Shown here: piece by piece, positions 10,044 through 18,744 of the stretch
How positions within the stretch are numbered: the first letter of the stretch is position 1
Layout of the letters: every line of letters starts with the position of its first letter
DNA from: Pseudomonadales bacterium
Lineage (GTDB): Bacteria > Pseudomonadota > Gammaproteobacteria > Pseudomonadales > Ketobacteraceae
NCBI GenBank assembly: GCA_002701845.1
Contig: NZXG01000013.1
Span: 1-64,000, forward strand
DNA length: 64,000 nt
Reading direction: 5' to 3'
Made by a program: the position numbers and the translations under genes
The notes under the pieces: model-generated
Told to the model about the DNA's origin: nothing
Databases searched by the model: none
Seen by the model: the letters and a program-made list of their open reading frames with translations, nothing else

Positions 10044-10718
10044 TTATGGAAGCTGGCGTAACTGGGGCAACACCGGCCGGTACATGGCGGACAATTGCTC
10101 TAAGCTCGGTTGATCCGGCGCGTGCTGTTGCAGCATGGAACCCAGACCACGCAGGGTTGCCAACGGCCCTTCGATGGCGATCATATTGGACAACCAGGCA
10201 GGGACCCGGCCACCAGGATCCACATAGGTGGTAAACACCACCCGTGTTTGATCCGCTCCTTTCGGAACGACGTCGAAAGTATTTTCCAGAGTGGGAATAC
10301 GCACGTGACCATCGAACCGGGTGTCAGTGCCGGGATCATTATTGGTGTGAACCGTAACCCGGCCCTCGGTTACCGTTACCCGGGTGGTGGTGAATACATC
10401 CCGATCCGGCACCGGCCATATCCCATGGAAACTCAGGTAAAGACCCTCCTCCACCCGCCGGGCGCTCTTGTTGCGAAACACCCACTGGGGATACAGCTCC
10501 TCCCGGTCCAGAATCGTCAGCACCTCCAGCCAGCTATAGGGCAGCACCACCTCACCGCGGAAGGCCTTGACCGGGCCGGCCTCCACCTGCCGCACCCAGG
10601 TGCTTACCTGGTCGGGGGCGTCAGGTGTTTCCACCGGTTCCCAGGCGGGATCCAGTGCCCCTTGGGCATAGCCGGTAAGCAGCCAGCTCAGGCATACCAG
10701 TGAGATCAAACGCTGCAT
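10044..10718 (-). CDS. START-domain (SRPBCC fold) secreted protein
   Basis: 224 residues with an N-terminal signal peptide (LISLVCLSWLLTGYAQG). The rest fits the bacterial START/SRPBCC lipid-binding fold: an early strand region, YPQWVFRNKSARRVEEG, then FHGIWPVPDRDVFTTT, and a long C-terminal helix (IEGPLATLRGLGSMLQQH). Family members bind hydrophobic ligands in a deep cavity. The protein would act in the periplasm, perhaps in lipid handling. It runs opposite to both flanking transporter genes and is a single-gene unit. Confidence 0.8.
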   Translation of the reverse strand: MQRLISLVCLSWLLTGYAQGALDPAWEPVETPDAPDQVSTWVRQVEAGPVKAFRGEVVLPYSWLEVLTILDREELYPQWVFRNKSARRVEEGLYLSFHGIWPVPDRDVFTTTRVTVTEGRVTVHTNNDPGTDTRFDGHVRIPTLENTFDVVPKGADQTRVVFTTYVDPGGRVPAWLSNMIAIEGPLATLRGLGSMLQQHAPDQPSLEQLSAMYRPVLPQLRQLP

Positions 10719-10947
10719 ACGGACTCCCGTCTATATACCCTTTACTTTACGAATAATGCCACTGCCTGTCCGCCAAATCCAACCGCGATTTAAACACGTC
10801 AAGGGTTACACCCAACGACTGTTTCGTCTACGACGCCGGTTACCAGTATATGGCGCCGGTGGTGACTATCCCGCACCGGCCGTCGCACCCACGTCTTTTT
10901 CCGCAACGATTTCAGGTAAAGTAGGCAACTGTCACTTACTACAGGCG

Positions 10948-11832
10948 ATGTACCCCATGAAACACTGGCAGGGTTACCTGTTTGCTCTGGGCGCGGTGTC
11001 CATCTGGAGCGGTTTTATTCTGGTATCCCGTTTCGGCGGCATGAGCCAGCTACAGCCCTGGGACATGATGGCCATCCGCTACGGTACCTGTAGCCTGATT
11101 CTGTTGCCGGTATGGCTGATCTGGTGGCGGTTTCCGGTCTGGCAACCCCGGTTTCTGATCAGCGCCTCCCTGGGTGGGCTGGCCTACGCCCTGTGCGTGT
11201 TCCAGGGCTTTGAGTCAGCGCCGGCCTCACACGCGGCGGTGCTCCTGCCAGGGACCATGCCCCTGTTTATTGCCCTGATCAGCCAACTGAGTGGCCAGGA
11301 ACGCCTCACCCCCATCCGCTGGTTGGGTATTTTCGTGATCAGCCTCAGCATCCTGCTGCTGTTTTCGCAGTTGATCACCAGCACCCAGGGTATGCAATGG
11401 GGGCATCTGTGGTTTGTGGCGGCGGCATTTTTCTGGTCACTGTATTCGGTACTGCTGAAGCACTGGCAGATCAGCCCGTCGCAGTCGGCCATCAGTCTGG
11501 CTCTGGTGACCGCGCTGTTTTATCTGCCGGTTTACGGGCTGTTCATCGATACGAGCCTGAACCGGGTCAGTCTGAGTGAGTTACTGCTGCAGGCGGGGTA
11601 TCAGGGTGTTCTTGCCGCCATCGTACAGATTCTGCTGTACGTGCAGGCGGTACGCCGTATCGGGCCTTCGGCCATGGGGGCAATGATGGCCGCCATTCCC
11701 CTGATCTCCGGGTTGGCGGCCACGGTGGTTTTTGCCGAACCCCTCACCGGCATGCTGGTGATCTGCCTGGCCCTGGTGAGCCTGGGGGTGGTACTGGCCA
11801 ATATCCGCCGCACCCGGGCCAGAAGCCGGTAG
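10948..11832 (+). CDS. EamA/DMT-superfamily transporter
   Basis: About 295 residues with ten predicted membrane segments in two EamA repeats (GYLFALGAVSIWSGFILVSR opens the first; FVAAAFFWSLYSVLLKHW opens the second). The frame is open from 10756, but the upstream part is Arg/Pro-rich and unlike a transporter, so the start is placed at the ATG at 10948 or the one at 10957. It is a paralogue of the transporter at 9112, but not adjacent in one operon because a leftward gene separates them. Substrate unknown. Confidence 0.8.
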   Translation: MYPMKHWQGYLFALGAVSIWSGFILVSRFGGMSQLQPWDMMAIRYGTCSLILLPVWLIWWRFPVWQPRFLISASLGGLAYALCVFQGFESAPASHAAVLLPGTMPLFIALISQLSGQERLTPIRWLGIFVISLSILLLFSQLITSTQGMQWGHLWFVAAAFFWSLYSVLLKHWQISPSQSAISLALVTALFYLPVYGLFIDTSLNRVSLSELLLQAGYQGVLAAIVQILLYVQAVRRIGPSAMGAMMAAIPLISGLAATVVFAEPLTGMLVICLALVSLGVVLANIRRTRARSR

Positions 11833-11958
11833 CCCAGCCGCGAAGTGTCCCCGAGCCAGGGACTGCTGCGTCGCCCCCGGTTCCCATTCCCGGCCGCCGC
11901 CGCGTATACTGGCACTGACAGCACACCTGGCCACCCGGATCAGCACACAGGCATCACC

Positions 11959-13650
11959 GTGGACAAGACAACCCATCTTCCCATTCCCAAACATATTCTG
12001 TTCGACTGGCACGGCACGCTGGTGGATACCCAGGATGCCATGGCCTCGGCCCTGGAAGAGATGTTGCCGCAAATGGAGGATCTGCATCTGGTGGAGCGGT
12101 TGCGGCCGGAGTCCAAATGCAAAACCAAGGACGACGTCAAGCTGGTGCGTTATATGCGCCTGTTCCGGCGCTTGCACCCCAAGATTCTGGCGGAACGCCG
12201 GGTCAGCCGGACAGAAATTTTTAATGCCATATTCGGTGAGGACGAGGAAGCCAAAGCGCTGGCCCACCGCGCTTACAACAAGTGCTACCGGAATCATTTC
12301 GGCAAGGTCAAACCCTTCCAGCAAGGTGTTCGCGAGTACCTGGCCACCATAAAGCGCCTGGGGATTATCGTGGGTGTGGCCACCAACCGCAGCCGGGAGT
12401 TCTTTCAGCACGAACTGCGTACCGTGGATGATGGTTCCTGGCCCCGGCTGATTGATCTCTCTATCTGTGCCGACGATGTCACTCACTATAAACCCGACCC
12501 CCAGGTGATCCGCTACGCCCTGGCGCAGATTGACACCTACCCCCGACCGGACACCTGGTATGTGGGAGACAGTTACCTGGACGTTGTCACCGCCCGGGAG
12601 GCCGGCGTCACCGCGATTTTTTATAATGGCGGCTGCTGGAGTGAAGCCGAGCTGGCAGAATTGTTCGGCAGCGATCCCCACCACCAGCCGGATGCGGTAA
12701 TCAACAGCCTGGATGAGCTGATGGACCTGTTAGAGGCGGTACAGGCGCAGAACCCCAGCGCTTTCAACAAAATTGTGGCCCGGGCAAGGCCGCCGGCGTT
12801 CCCGCCGCCGCAACCGCCCCCGCAGCATGTGGCTCCGGACTGGCATCCCTCGGTGGTGAAACTGATTCCCCCCACCATTGTTCTGTTTGACTGGCACGCC
12901 ACCCTGGTGGACACCCTGGATGCCATGTACCGGGCGGTGGACGACATGCTGCCGCAACTGGCGGAGCACCGCCTGTTGCAGCGTATGGTGGGCCCCAACC
13001 AGAGCAAGTCTCCGGACGATGCCCGGCTGGTGGAATACGTCAGGGAGTACGCGCAGTTACATCCCAAGATCAAGGCCGACCGCAAGATTTCCCGTACTGA
13101 TATTTTTGAAGTGTTGTTTGGTGAGGACACCGAGGCCAAGCGCTTGGCCCACAGTCTCTTCAATCATCACTACCGCAATCATTTTGGCACGGTGCTGCCG
13201 TTCGAGCCCAAGGTTCGAGGGGTACTGCTGGGGCTGAAAGCGCTGGGACTTCAACTGGGCATGATCACCAACCGAGACCGGGAGTTCTTCGAGCAGGAAG
13301 TGCGGGCGGTGGAGTCCGGCACCTGGGCCAATCTGTTCGACGTGATGGTCTGCGGCGACGATACCGAAAACCGCAAACCGCACCCGGACCAGTTAATTGA
13401 AGCGGCACGGCAACTGGGGCGGGAACCCGCGCTGGATATCTGGTACGTGGGTGACAGCACCACCGACATGATTGCCGCCAAAAGCGGGGGCTTTACCGGG
13501 GTGTTTTTCAATGGCGCGCAATGGGATCTGAATTGGCTGCACACAATATTCCCAGGCAATGCGCGCTACCCTCACAAACCGGATGTGGTGGTTAACGACT
13601 TCTCGGAATTCTGGGCACTGGTACTGGCCTGCCTCAAGCACAACAGCTGA
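11959..13650 (+). CDS. Tandemly duplicated HAD-family hydrolase
   Basis: About 563 residues from a GTG at 11959; the frame is open from 11845 but the earlier part does not look like protein. Two HAD phosphohydrolase modules follow each other. Motif I is FDWHGTLVDT with Asp16, and again FDWHATLVDT with Asp311. Motif II is ATNRSREFF and ITNRDREFF, the motif III Lys is in HYKPDP and NRKPHP, and motif IV is GDSYLD and GDSTTD. In both modules the usual DxD is DWH, so the acid/base Asp is a His. The halves are clearly homologous along their length, joined by a Pro-rich linker (about 274-293). The substrate is unknown. The 3' end overlaps the convergent opgH by 79 bp. Confidence 0.8.
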   Translation: MDKTTHLPIPKHILFDWHGTLVDTQDAMASALEEMLPQMEDLHLVERLRPESKCKTKDDVKLVRYMRLFRRLHPKILAERRVSRTEIFNAIFGEDEEAKALAHRAYNKCYRNHFGKVKPFQQGVREYLATIKRLGIIVGVATNRSREFFQHELRTVDDGSWPRLIDLSICADDVTHYKPDPQVIRYALAQIDTYPRPDTWYVGDSYLDVVTAREAGVTAIFYNGGCWSEAELAELFGSDPHHQPDAVINSLDELMDLLEAVQAQNPSAFNKIVARARPPAFPPPQPPPQHVAPDWHPSVVKLIPPTIVLFDWHATLVDTLDAMYRAVDDMLPQLAEHRLLQRMVGPNQSKSPDDARLVEYVREYAQLHPKIKADRKISRTDIFEVLFGEDTEAKRLAHSLFNHHYRNHFGTVLPFEPKVRGVLLGLKALGLQLGMITNRDREFFEQEVRAVESGTWANLFDVMVCGDDTENRKPHPDQLIEAARQLGREPALDIWYVGDSTTDMIAAKSGGFTGVFFNGAQWDLNWLHTIFPGNARYPHKPDVVVNDFSEFWALVLACLKHNS

Positions 13651-15533
13651 CCCGCGGGCAATTGCGTTTCCAGTGTCACCTCCAGACCCGGTTGCGGCAG
13701 ACGTTGTTCCAGTAGCCGAAGTACCGGTGGTGGATTCCGTTCTTCCGGAATCTGCAGCAATCCCAGATTGCGTAACCCCTGCCCCAGAGCCAAACTGCTG
13801 GTGGTCCGGACTATGGGTGCGGCCAGCACCATGCCCAGCAATACCGGGGTCAGCCACCAGAAAAACAGCGGCGAATAATAATACATGGCTCCGCCCCAGA
13901 GCAGTGCCAGCCAGGTGGGTTGCCAGGTGCGCTTTATGGCCTCGCCCCAGGGTACCAGGCGCCCTTCCCGGGCCTGGGCGTTCCAGTTGACCTTGCGGCC
14001 GACAAAAATACTGAAGATAAAATAAGTGTGGTACACCATCATCAGCGGGGCGATGAGAATGGCAAACAAAGCCTCCAACAGGACGCTACACAGCAATGCC
14101 GCCCGCCCGCCATACGCCCGGGGCTGCTGAATTAACCCCAGTATGGCCCCCAGCACTTTGGGCATCAGCAACAACGCGGCGGTGAGCACAAACAGCGAAA
14201 CAATCTGTTCGGTCTTGGCAATGGGCCAGTCCGGAAACAACTGATACTGCTGGGTGAAGAAACGGTTGCTGTTCACCGACCGCATCACCGCATCCACACT
14301 GCTGAGGGCCAGCATCAGCATCCACACCAGGGAACTAAGATAGGCGATGGCGCCGAATAGCATATGCAGCCGGTTAATAAAATGGAAACCGGGTTTACCC
14401 AGCAGCGCCAGATGCTGAATATTACCTTCGGCCCAGCGCCGGTCCCGGGTGGCATAGTCCAGAATGTTACTGGGCAGTTCCTCATAGCTGCCTTTAAAGT
14501 CAGCCCGCAGGGCCACGTCCCAGCCGGCCTGGCGCAGCAACGCCGCCTCCACAAAATCGTGGCTGAGGATATCGCCGCTAAAGGGCCCCCGCTTGCGCCG
14601 CAACCGGGGCAACCGGGCATGTTCCCGGAACGGGGCAATGCGAATGATGGCATTATGACCCCAGTAATTAGCGGTATCGGTCTGCCAGAATGCCATGCCC
14701 GTGGCGAGCATGGGGCTGTACAGGGTTGCGGCAAATTGCAAAAAACGGCCAAACAGGGTTTGCTGGCGCACCGGCATTGGCACCGTCTGCAGCAACGCCA
14801 GCCGCGGGTTGGCTTCCATGGTGCGCACCAGCGACATAATACACTGACCCGTCATGATGCTGTCGGCGTCTAGCACTACCATGTGTTCATACTGGTCGCC
14901 CCAGCGTTCACAAAAATCCTCGATATTGCCCACCTTGCGCTTGGTGTTTTGCTCCCGGCGGCGATAGGTCACATGGGAAGCCAATGGCCCCAAACGATGC
15001 AGCAGACCTTTCCAGGCTTTTTCTTCCGCGGCAATGGCTTCCGGCTGCTGGCTGTCACTGAGCAGGAAAAAATCAAAGTGAGTGAGCTGGCCGGTGTGCT
15101 GCAGTGAGCGCAAGTTTGCCTCAAACCCGCAGATAACCCGATGGGCATCCTCGTTGTAAACCGGCATGATCACCGCCGTGCGGCTATCGATCGGTGTGTT
15201 ACCCGGCGCCACCGCCGGCAATGGTTTCAGCGTCAGCGGATCCCGGCGCAGCAACTGCAGGATAAACCCCAATACCGCGTTCCAAAACGCATGGACAATC
15301 CAGGCGAAAGTCACCACGAACAGGCCCAGCAATGCCATTTCCAGCACAGTGAGGCCATTGGGCAACAAAATTTCCAGCATCAGATAGCCACCGGTCACAG
15401 TGGTGGCCATCACCAGTAGCAGAAACAGGGCACGACGCAGCACTTTGCCAGGCGCCCTTACCTGCGGTCCGGTCATCGGCCGCTTTCGCTTGTCATCCCT
15501 TTCACTCCGGGAGGTTGTTTGTGCTCCAAACAT
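13572..15533 (-). CDS. opgH: Glucans biosynthesis glucosyltransferase OpgH (MdoH)
   Basis: The inner-membrane glycosyltransferase (GT2) that makes the beta-glucan backbone of osmoregulated periplasmic glucans from UDP-glucose. Visible features are the paired N-terminal membrane helices, the Asp motifs (LDADS at the catalytic core; VYNEDAHR early), the RRWAEGN motif of processive GT2 enzymes, and a C-terminal block of membrane helices. At about 653 residues it is much shorter than the E. coli protein (847) and lacks most of the long cytoplasmic N-terminus. The ATG at 15533 is preceded by GAGG and overlaps opgG by 32 bp; a second ATG at 15476 is possible. The end overlaps the convergent HAD gene. 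Confidence 0.93.
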   Translation of the reverse strand: MFGAQTTSRSERDDKRKRPMTGPQVRAPGKVLRRALFLLLVMATTVTGGYLMLEILLPNGLTVLEMALLGLFVVTFAWIVHAFWNAVLGFILQLLRRDPLTLKPLPAVAPGNTPIDSRTAVIMPVYNEDAHRVICGFEANLRSLQHTGQLTHFDFFLLSDSQQPEAIAAEEKAWKGLLHRLGPLASHVTYRRREQNTKRKVGNIEDFCERWGDQYEHMVVLDADSIMTGQCIMSLVRTMEANPRLALLQTVPMPVRQQTLFGRFLQFAATLYSPMLATGMAFWQTDTANYWGHNAIIRIAPFREHARLPRLRRKRGPFSGDILSHDFVEAALLRQAGWDVALRADFKGSYEELPSNILDYATRDRRWAEGNIQHLALLGKPGFHFINRLHMLFGAIAYLSSLVWMLMLALSSVDAVMRSVNSNRFFTQQYQLFPDWPIAKTEQIVSLFVLTAALLLMPKVLGAILGLIQQPRAYGGRAALLCSVLLEALFAILIAPLMMVYHTYFIFSIFVGRKVNWNAQAREGRLVPWGEAIKRTWQPTWLALLWGGAMYYYSPLFFWWLTPVLLGMVLAAPIVRTTSSLALGQGLRNLGLLQIPEERNPPPVLRLLEQRLPQPGLEVTLETQLPAGQLLCLRQASTSAQNSEKSLTTTSGL

Positions 15534-17166
15534 AATTCCATACCTCACTAATCCGTTTGCCACGCAAGCTTAAAAACAGTCGCATATCCGCTGGCTGTTC
15601 CGGTTCCAGCGCCACTTTAAAAGAAACCCGCCACAGGTTTTCCTCCACTATTTTCACCGCATAAAGATCACTGACCGTGCCCCCGCTGACTTTTAACTCC
15701 GGTTTTATAGCCTGGCTGGCGGCAAAACGCTTGATCGCATCACCAGCAAAATCCACCACAAAGTGACGTTGGGTGATGGGGGGTGGCTCGGTGCCAGGCA
15801 CGTGAGCCCAGCCATTGCGGGTGCGCTGGACCCAGGCCAGATTGGTACCCTCCATTACCCGGTCCACGGTGGTCACCCGGTAGCGGAAATCCAGTTCCGC
15901 GCCGGCCTTCACCGGTTCCCGCGGCACCCAGTAGGCGACGATGTTATCGTTGGTTTCGCTGTCGGTGGGAATCTCCACCAGTTCCACCCGACCCCTGCCC
16001 CAGTCCCCCAGGGGTTCCACCCAGAACCCCGGGCGCCGGTGATAATCGGCCTCTGCATCCAGGTAATGTTCAAACCGGCGATCCCGCTGCAGTAATCCAA
16101 AGCCCCGGGGGTTGTCATCCTGAAACGAAACCACCCGCAGACTGGCAGGATTGTTCAGTGGCCGCCAGATCCATTCCCCCTGGGAGTTATGGATCAGCAG
16201 GCCGTCGGAATCGTGCACCTCGGGCCGGAAATCGTCATAGTAACCGGTACTGTTTTCGCCAAACAGATACATGCTGGTGAGCGGTGCCAGTCCCAGCTTG
16301 TTAATATCCTGGCGCGCAAACAGTCGGGCCGTCACCATCAGTTCCGTGTTCAGTCCAGGCTGCAACTCAAAGCGATAGGCGCCGGTGACGGAGGGACTTT
16401 CCAGGAGGGCGAAGAACACCAGGGTGCTGGCCTGAGCCGCCGGTGGCTGCAACCAGAAGGCGGAGAAGCGGGGAAATTCCTCACCACCGGTTTCCGCGGT
16501 ATCGACCGCCAGCCCCCGGGCCGATAAACCATAGACCTGACCTGGCCCCACCAGACGGAAGTACGAGGCCCCCTGAAACACAGCGACTTCATCTTTATAG
16601 TCACTGGTGTTTAAGGGATAGTGCACACGAAAGCCGGCGTAGCCGGGGGTGGCATTGGGATCCACTTTCAGCCCCTCCACCGGCTTACCCAGAATAAAGT
16701 GGGACTGTTGATAGGGATAGGGTGAGGGCCGCCCTCCCACATCCAGGGTATGAATGTCCACGCCCTCCTTGTAAATAAATCCGGGATGAAAAAACTGAAC
16801 TTCGAACAGTGCCTTTTCGCGCCACAGGGCATGTTGGGGATCGAAACGAATCGCCCGGTACTGGTCGTACGACAATGACTGCAAGGACTCCGGCAGCGGA
16901 TGTTGATACGCTTCATGAGGTTTCCGGGCGTGCTCCCGGGCCAGTTGGGTCAGCCGTTCAAAATTCATGGCGGGAACCGTTTCCGCCTGAGCGCTCCTGG
17001 CCCGAGCCTCAGCCACGGAGCTTTGATCCGCTGCTGCCCCCAGAGCCGGTTGCTGTCCCGGAAGTGTTAGCAGCAAGGCCGCCGCCAGTAACGCGCGCTG
17101 GCTGCCCGATAATAATCGGTTACACCTCTGCCCATGCCAATTCAGACTGCGCTTTTGCTGAAACAT
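15502..17166 (-). CDS. opgG: Glucans biosynthesis protein OpgG (MdoG)
   Basis: A 554-residue periplasmic protein needed with OpgH to build and branch osmoregulated periplasmic glucans. It has a signal peptide (hydrophobic core ALLAAALLLTLPG, cleavage near ALGA). The body matches OpgG: FERLTQLAREHARKP near the mature N-terminus, then the Gly/Asp/Tyr-rich beta-sandwich with YLFGENSTGYYDDFRPEVHD and DNPRGFGLLQRDR, and the C-terminal immunoglobulin-like part. It is upstream of opgH, and the overlapping stop and start indicate coupled translation. Confidence 0.94.
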   Translation of the reverse strand: MFQQKRSLNWHGQRCNRLLSGSQRALLAAALLLTLPGQQPALGAAADQSSVAEARARSAQAETVPAMNFERLTQLAREHARKPHEAYQHPLPESLQSLSYDQYRAIRFDPQHALWREKALFEVQFFHPGFIYKEGVDIHTLDVGGRPSPYPYQQSHFILGKPVEGLKVDPNATPGYAGFRVHYPLNTSDYKDEVAVFQGASYFRLVGPGQVYGLSARGLAVDTAETGGEEFPRFSAFWLQPPAAQASTLVFFALLESPSVTGAYRFELQPGLNTELMVTARLFARQDINKLGLAPLTSMYLFGENSTGYYDDFRPEVHDSDGLLIHNSQGEWIWRPLNNPASLRVVSFQDDNPRGFGLLQRDRRFEHYLDAEADYHRRPGFWVEPLGDWGRGRVELVEIPTDSETNDNIVAYWVPREPVKAGAELDFRYRVTTVDRVMEGTNLAWVQRTRNGWAHVPGTEPPPITQRHFVVDFAGDAIKRFAASQAIKPELKVSGGTVSDLYAVKIVEENLWRVSFKVALEPEQPADMRLFLSLRGKRISEVWNYVWSTNNLPE

Positions 17167-17464
17167 TCCCCGCCCATCTCCTTACCGGATCACACCGCGC
17201 CGGCCACGCTCCCGATGCAGCAAATTCTCTGCCAATCTCTCCCCGGGCAAAAAAGCTGGCCCGGGCCATGCATACCAAGTCACACTATTGTGAGAAAACC
17301 CGGTCAACACGTCAGCTACTATCCGGCTGTTCTGCGAACTTACGCACTATTGCAGGGACATTGGAGGACCATTACCGGATCACTATAGTTGCAAGCTTTA
17401 CAAGACCTGTGCCCGCGATGAAACTGAGCAAAACAAAGGGTGGATTACAACGAGGACGAAAAGG

Positions 17465-17929
17465 ATGCGACTGCTTATCAACCTGATCACTATACTGTCG
17501 GTGCTGTTGTTACCATTGACGGCCACCGCGCAACCGCTTCTGGGTGCTGACGACACGGTGCTCACCGGTAGCGCAAAATCCCTGGTGGACAGCATCAGTG
17601 CGCAGACCGGCCTGAACTCAACCCAGTCCGCCGCCGGGGCCGCGGCATTACTCGCGCTGGCCAAGCAGCATCTGCAAGCGGATTATTTCGCCGACATCAC
17701 CGACAATGCGCCGGGTCTCTCCCAATTGCTGGCCGGGGGTGCCGGAGGGATTAAGTTTGGCAGCCTTTACCGTCTCACAAGCCGTGACGATGCCCTGGCG
17801 GAGTTGCGTAGTCTGGGTTTGAACTCACAAAACCTTAATCAGTTGGCCATGGCCGTTACTGGGTTTTTACAGCAGAAAGGTGTCAATCAGCGAACCCTGG
17901 ATACGCTGAAAGGTCTTTGGTTGGCTTGA
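17465..17929 (+). CDS. DUF2780 secreted protein
   Basis: A 154-residue protein with a signal peptide (LINLITILSVLLLPLTATAQ). The body resembles DUF2780: an amphipathic helical stretch with Gly/Ala-rich turns (SAAGAAALLALAKQHL; LAGGAGGI) ending in a small helix (LDTLKGLW). The function of this family is not known. It stands alone, divergent from opgGH, with about 300 bp between them that must hold both promoters. No convincing motif is visible there. Confidence 0.75.
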   Translation: MRLLINLITILSVLLLPLTATAQPLLGADDTVLTGSAKSLVDSISAQTGLNSTQSAAGAAALLALAKQHLQADYFADITDNAPGLSQLLAGGAGGIKFGSLYRLTSRDDALAELRSLGLNSQNLNQLAMAVTGFLQQKGVNQRTLDTLKGLWLA

Positions 17930-17961
17930 ACAGAACTGGAGGATTGACCGAGAATAAATGA

Positions 17962-17987
17962 GTGGGGCCGCGATTTCGCGATCCCAC
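17962..17987. terminator. Probable bidirectional terminator
   Basis: A hairpin with outer arms GTGGG/CCCAC and inner arms CGCG/CGCG lies between the convergent DUF2780 and PNPOx-like genes. A CTTTT follows about seven bases downstream on the + strand. The position between converging genes supports termination. Confidence 0.45.
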
Positions 17988-18039
17988 CCATCGCTTTTCC
18001 ACCATGGCTTATACTGCCAACAACGGCATCCAACAGGCC

Positions 18040-18546
18040 CTAGCCCAGACGCACCCGGGTTTGGACACCCAGGTCGGGCTTTTCCTCACCTTTCAAATTG
18101 GCTTTGGCGATCTCCCAGCCAAAGCGCAGAGTGCTCTTGGTGGAGCAGGAGATTTCCGCCATTTCCGGCTGAAACGCCAACAGTAAAATGTTGTCATCCT
18201 TGATCCCACCTTCGTACCAGGCCTCCACCATGGGTGACCAAAACCGCTCAATCACGTCCGGGTTCACCTGCTTCATCACCCGGCCATTGATACAGGCCCA
18301 GAAATGATCCCCTTCGTTGGTCAAACAGATTTTGGCCGCCACACCGTCTGCCACGGTGGCGAACCGATCATTGTCCTTGCGGGTGAAGAACCAGATGGTG
18401 TTGGCCTCGCGATCCACCATGGGCGCCATGGGACACATAAAGGTATCGGTGCCTTCCACGCCCAGCATCACTGCAATCACTTTATCCAACTCATCCCACA
18501 AAGCGTCCGCCGGGGAGTCCTGCACTTGTTTCAGTAAACTGCTCAT
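18040..18546 (-). CDS. Pyridoxamine 5'-phosphate oxidase-like (general stress protein 26 type) protein
   Basis: 168 residues with the split-barrel flavin-binding fold of the PNPOx-like general stress proteins. The opening helix LWDELDKVIAVMLGV is followed by PMAPMVDREANTIWFFTR and the strand ICLTNEGDHFWACINGRV. The ERFWSPMVEAWYEGG block is characteristic of this subgroup. Members bind FMN or related cofactors, and the substrate is usually unknown. It is a single gene with AGGAG-like bases (GGAGC) upstream of the ATG. Confidence 0.85.
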   Translation of the reverse strand: MSSLLKQVQDSPADALWDELDKVIAVMLGVEGTDTFMCPMAPMVDREANTIWFFTRKDNDRFATVADGVAAKICLTNEGDHFWACINGRVMKQVNPDVIERFWSPMVEAWYEGGIKDDNILLLAFQPEMAEISCSTKSTLRFGWEIAKANLKGEEKPDLGVQTRVRLG

Positions 18547-18744
18547 ATCAATGCTCCTTCGCTGACTGAGTGGTTATGCTCTGGTGGGGGAATGTCTCCC
18601 GGCCACCCTAAACCGGTTGTTAGGGCTTACCATTAAAAAATCATGCCAGCGCCGTTTGCGCGCCGGCGAGGTCGCTATGATGGGGTGAATAGGGTTGCAG
18701 AGGGGCAGGCGTTGTAAAATTGGCCACTGATATTTGTAACGACT

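Noticed and set aside
7902..13650. A coordinated operon of the two EamA transporters and the START protein
   Set aside because: The START gene runs on the opposite strand between them, so they cannot be one transcript.
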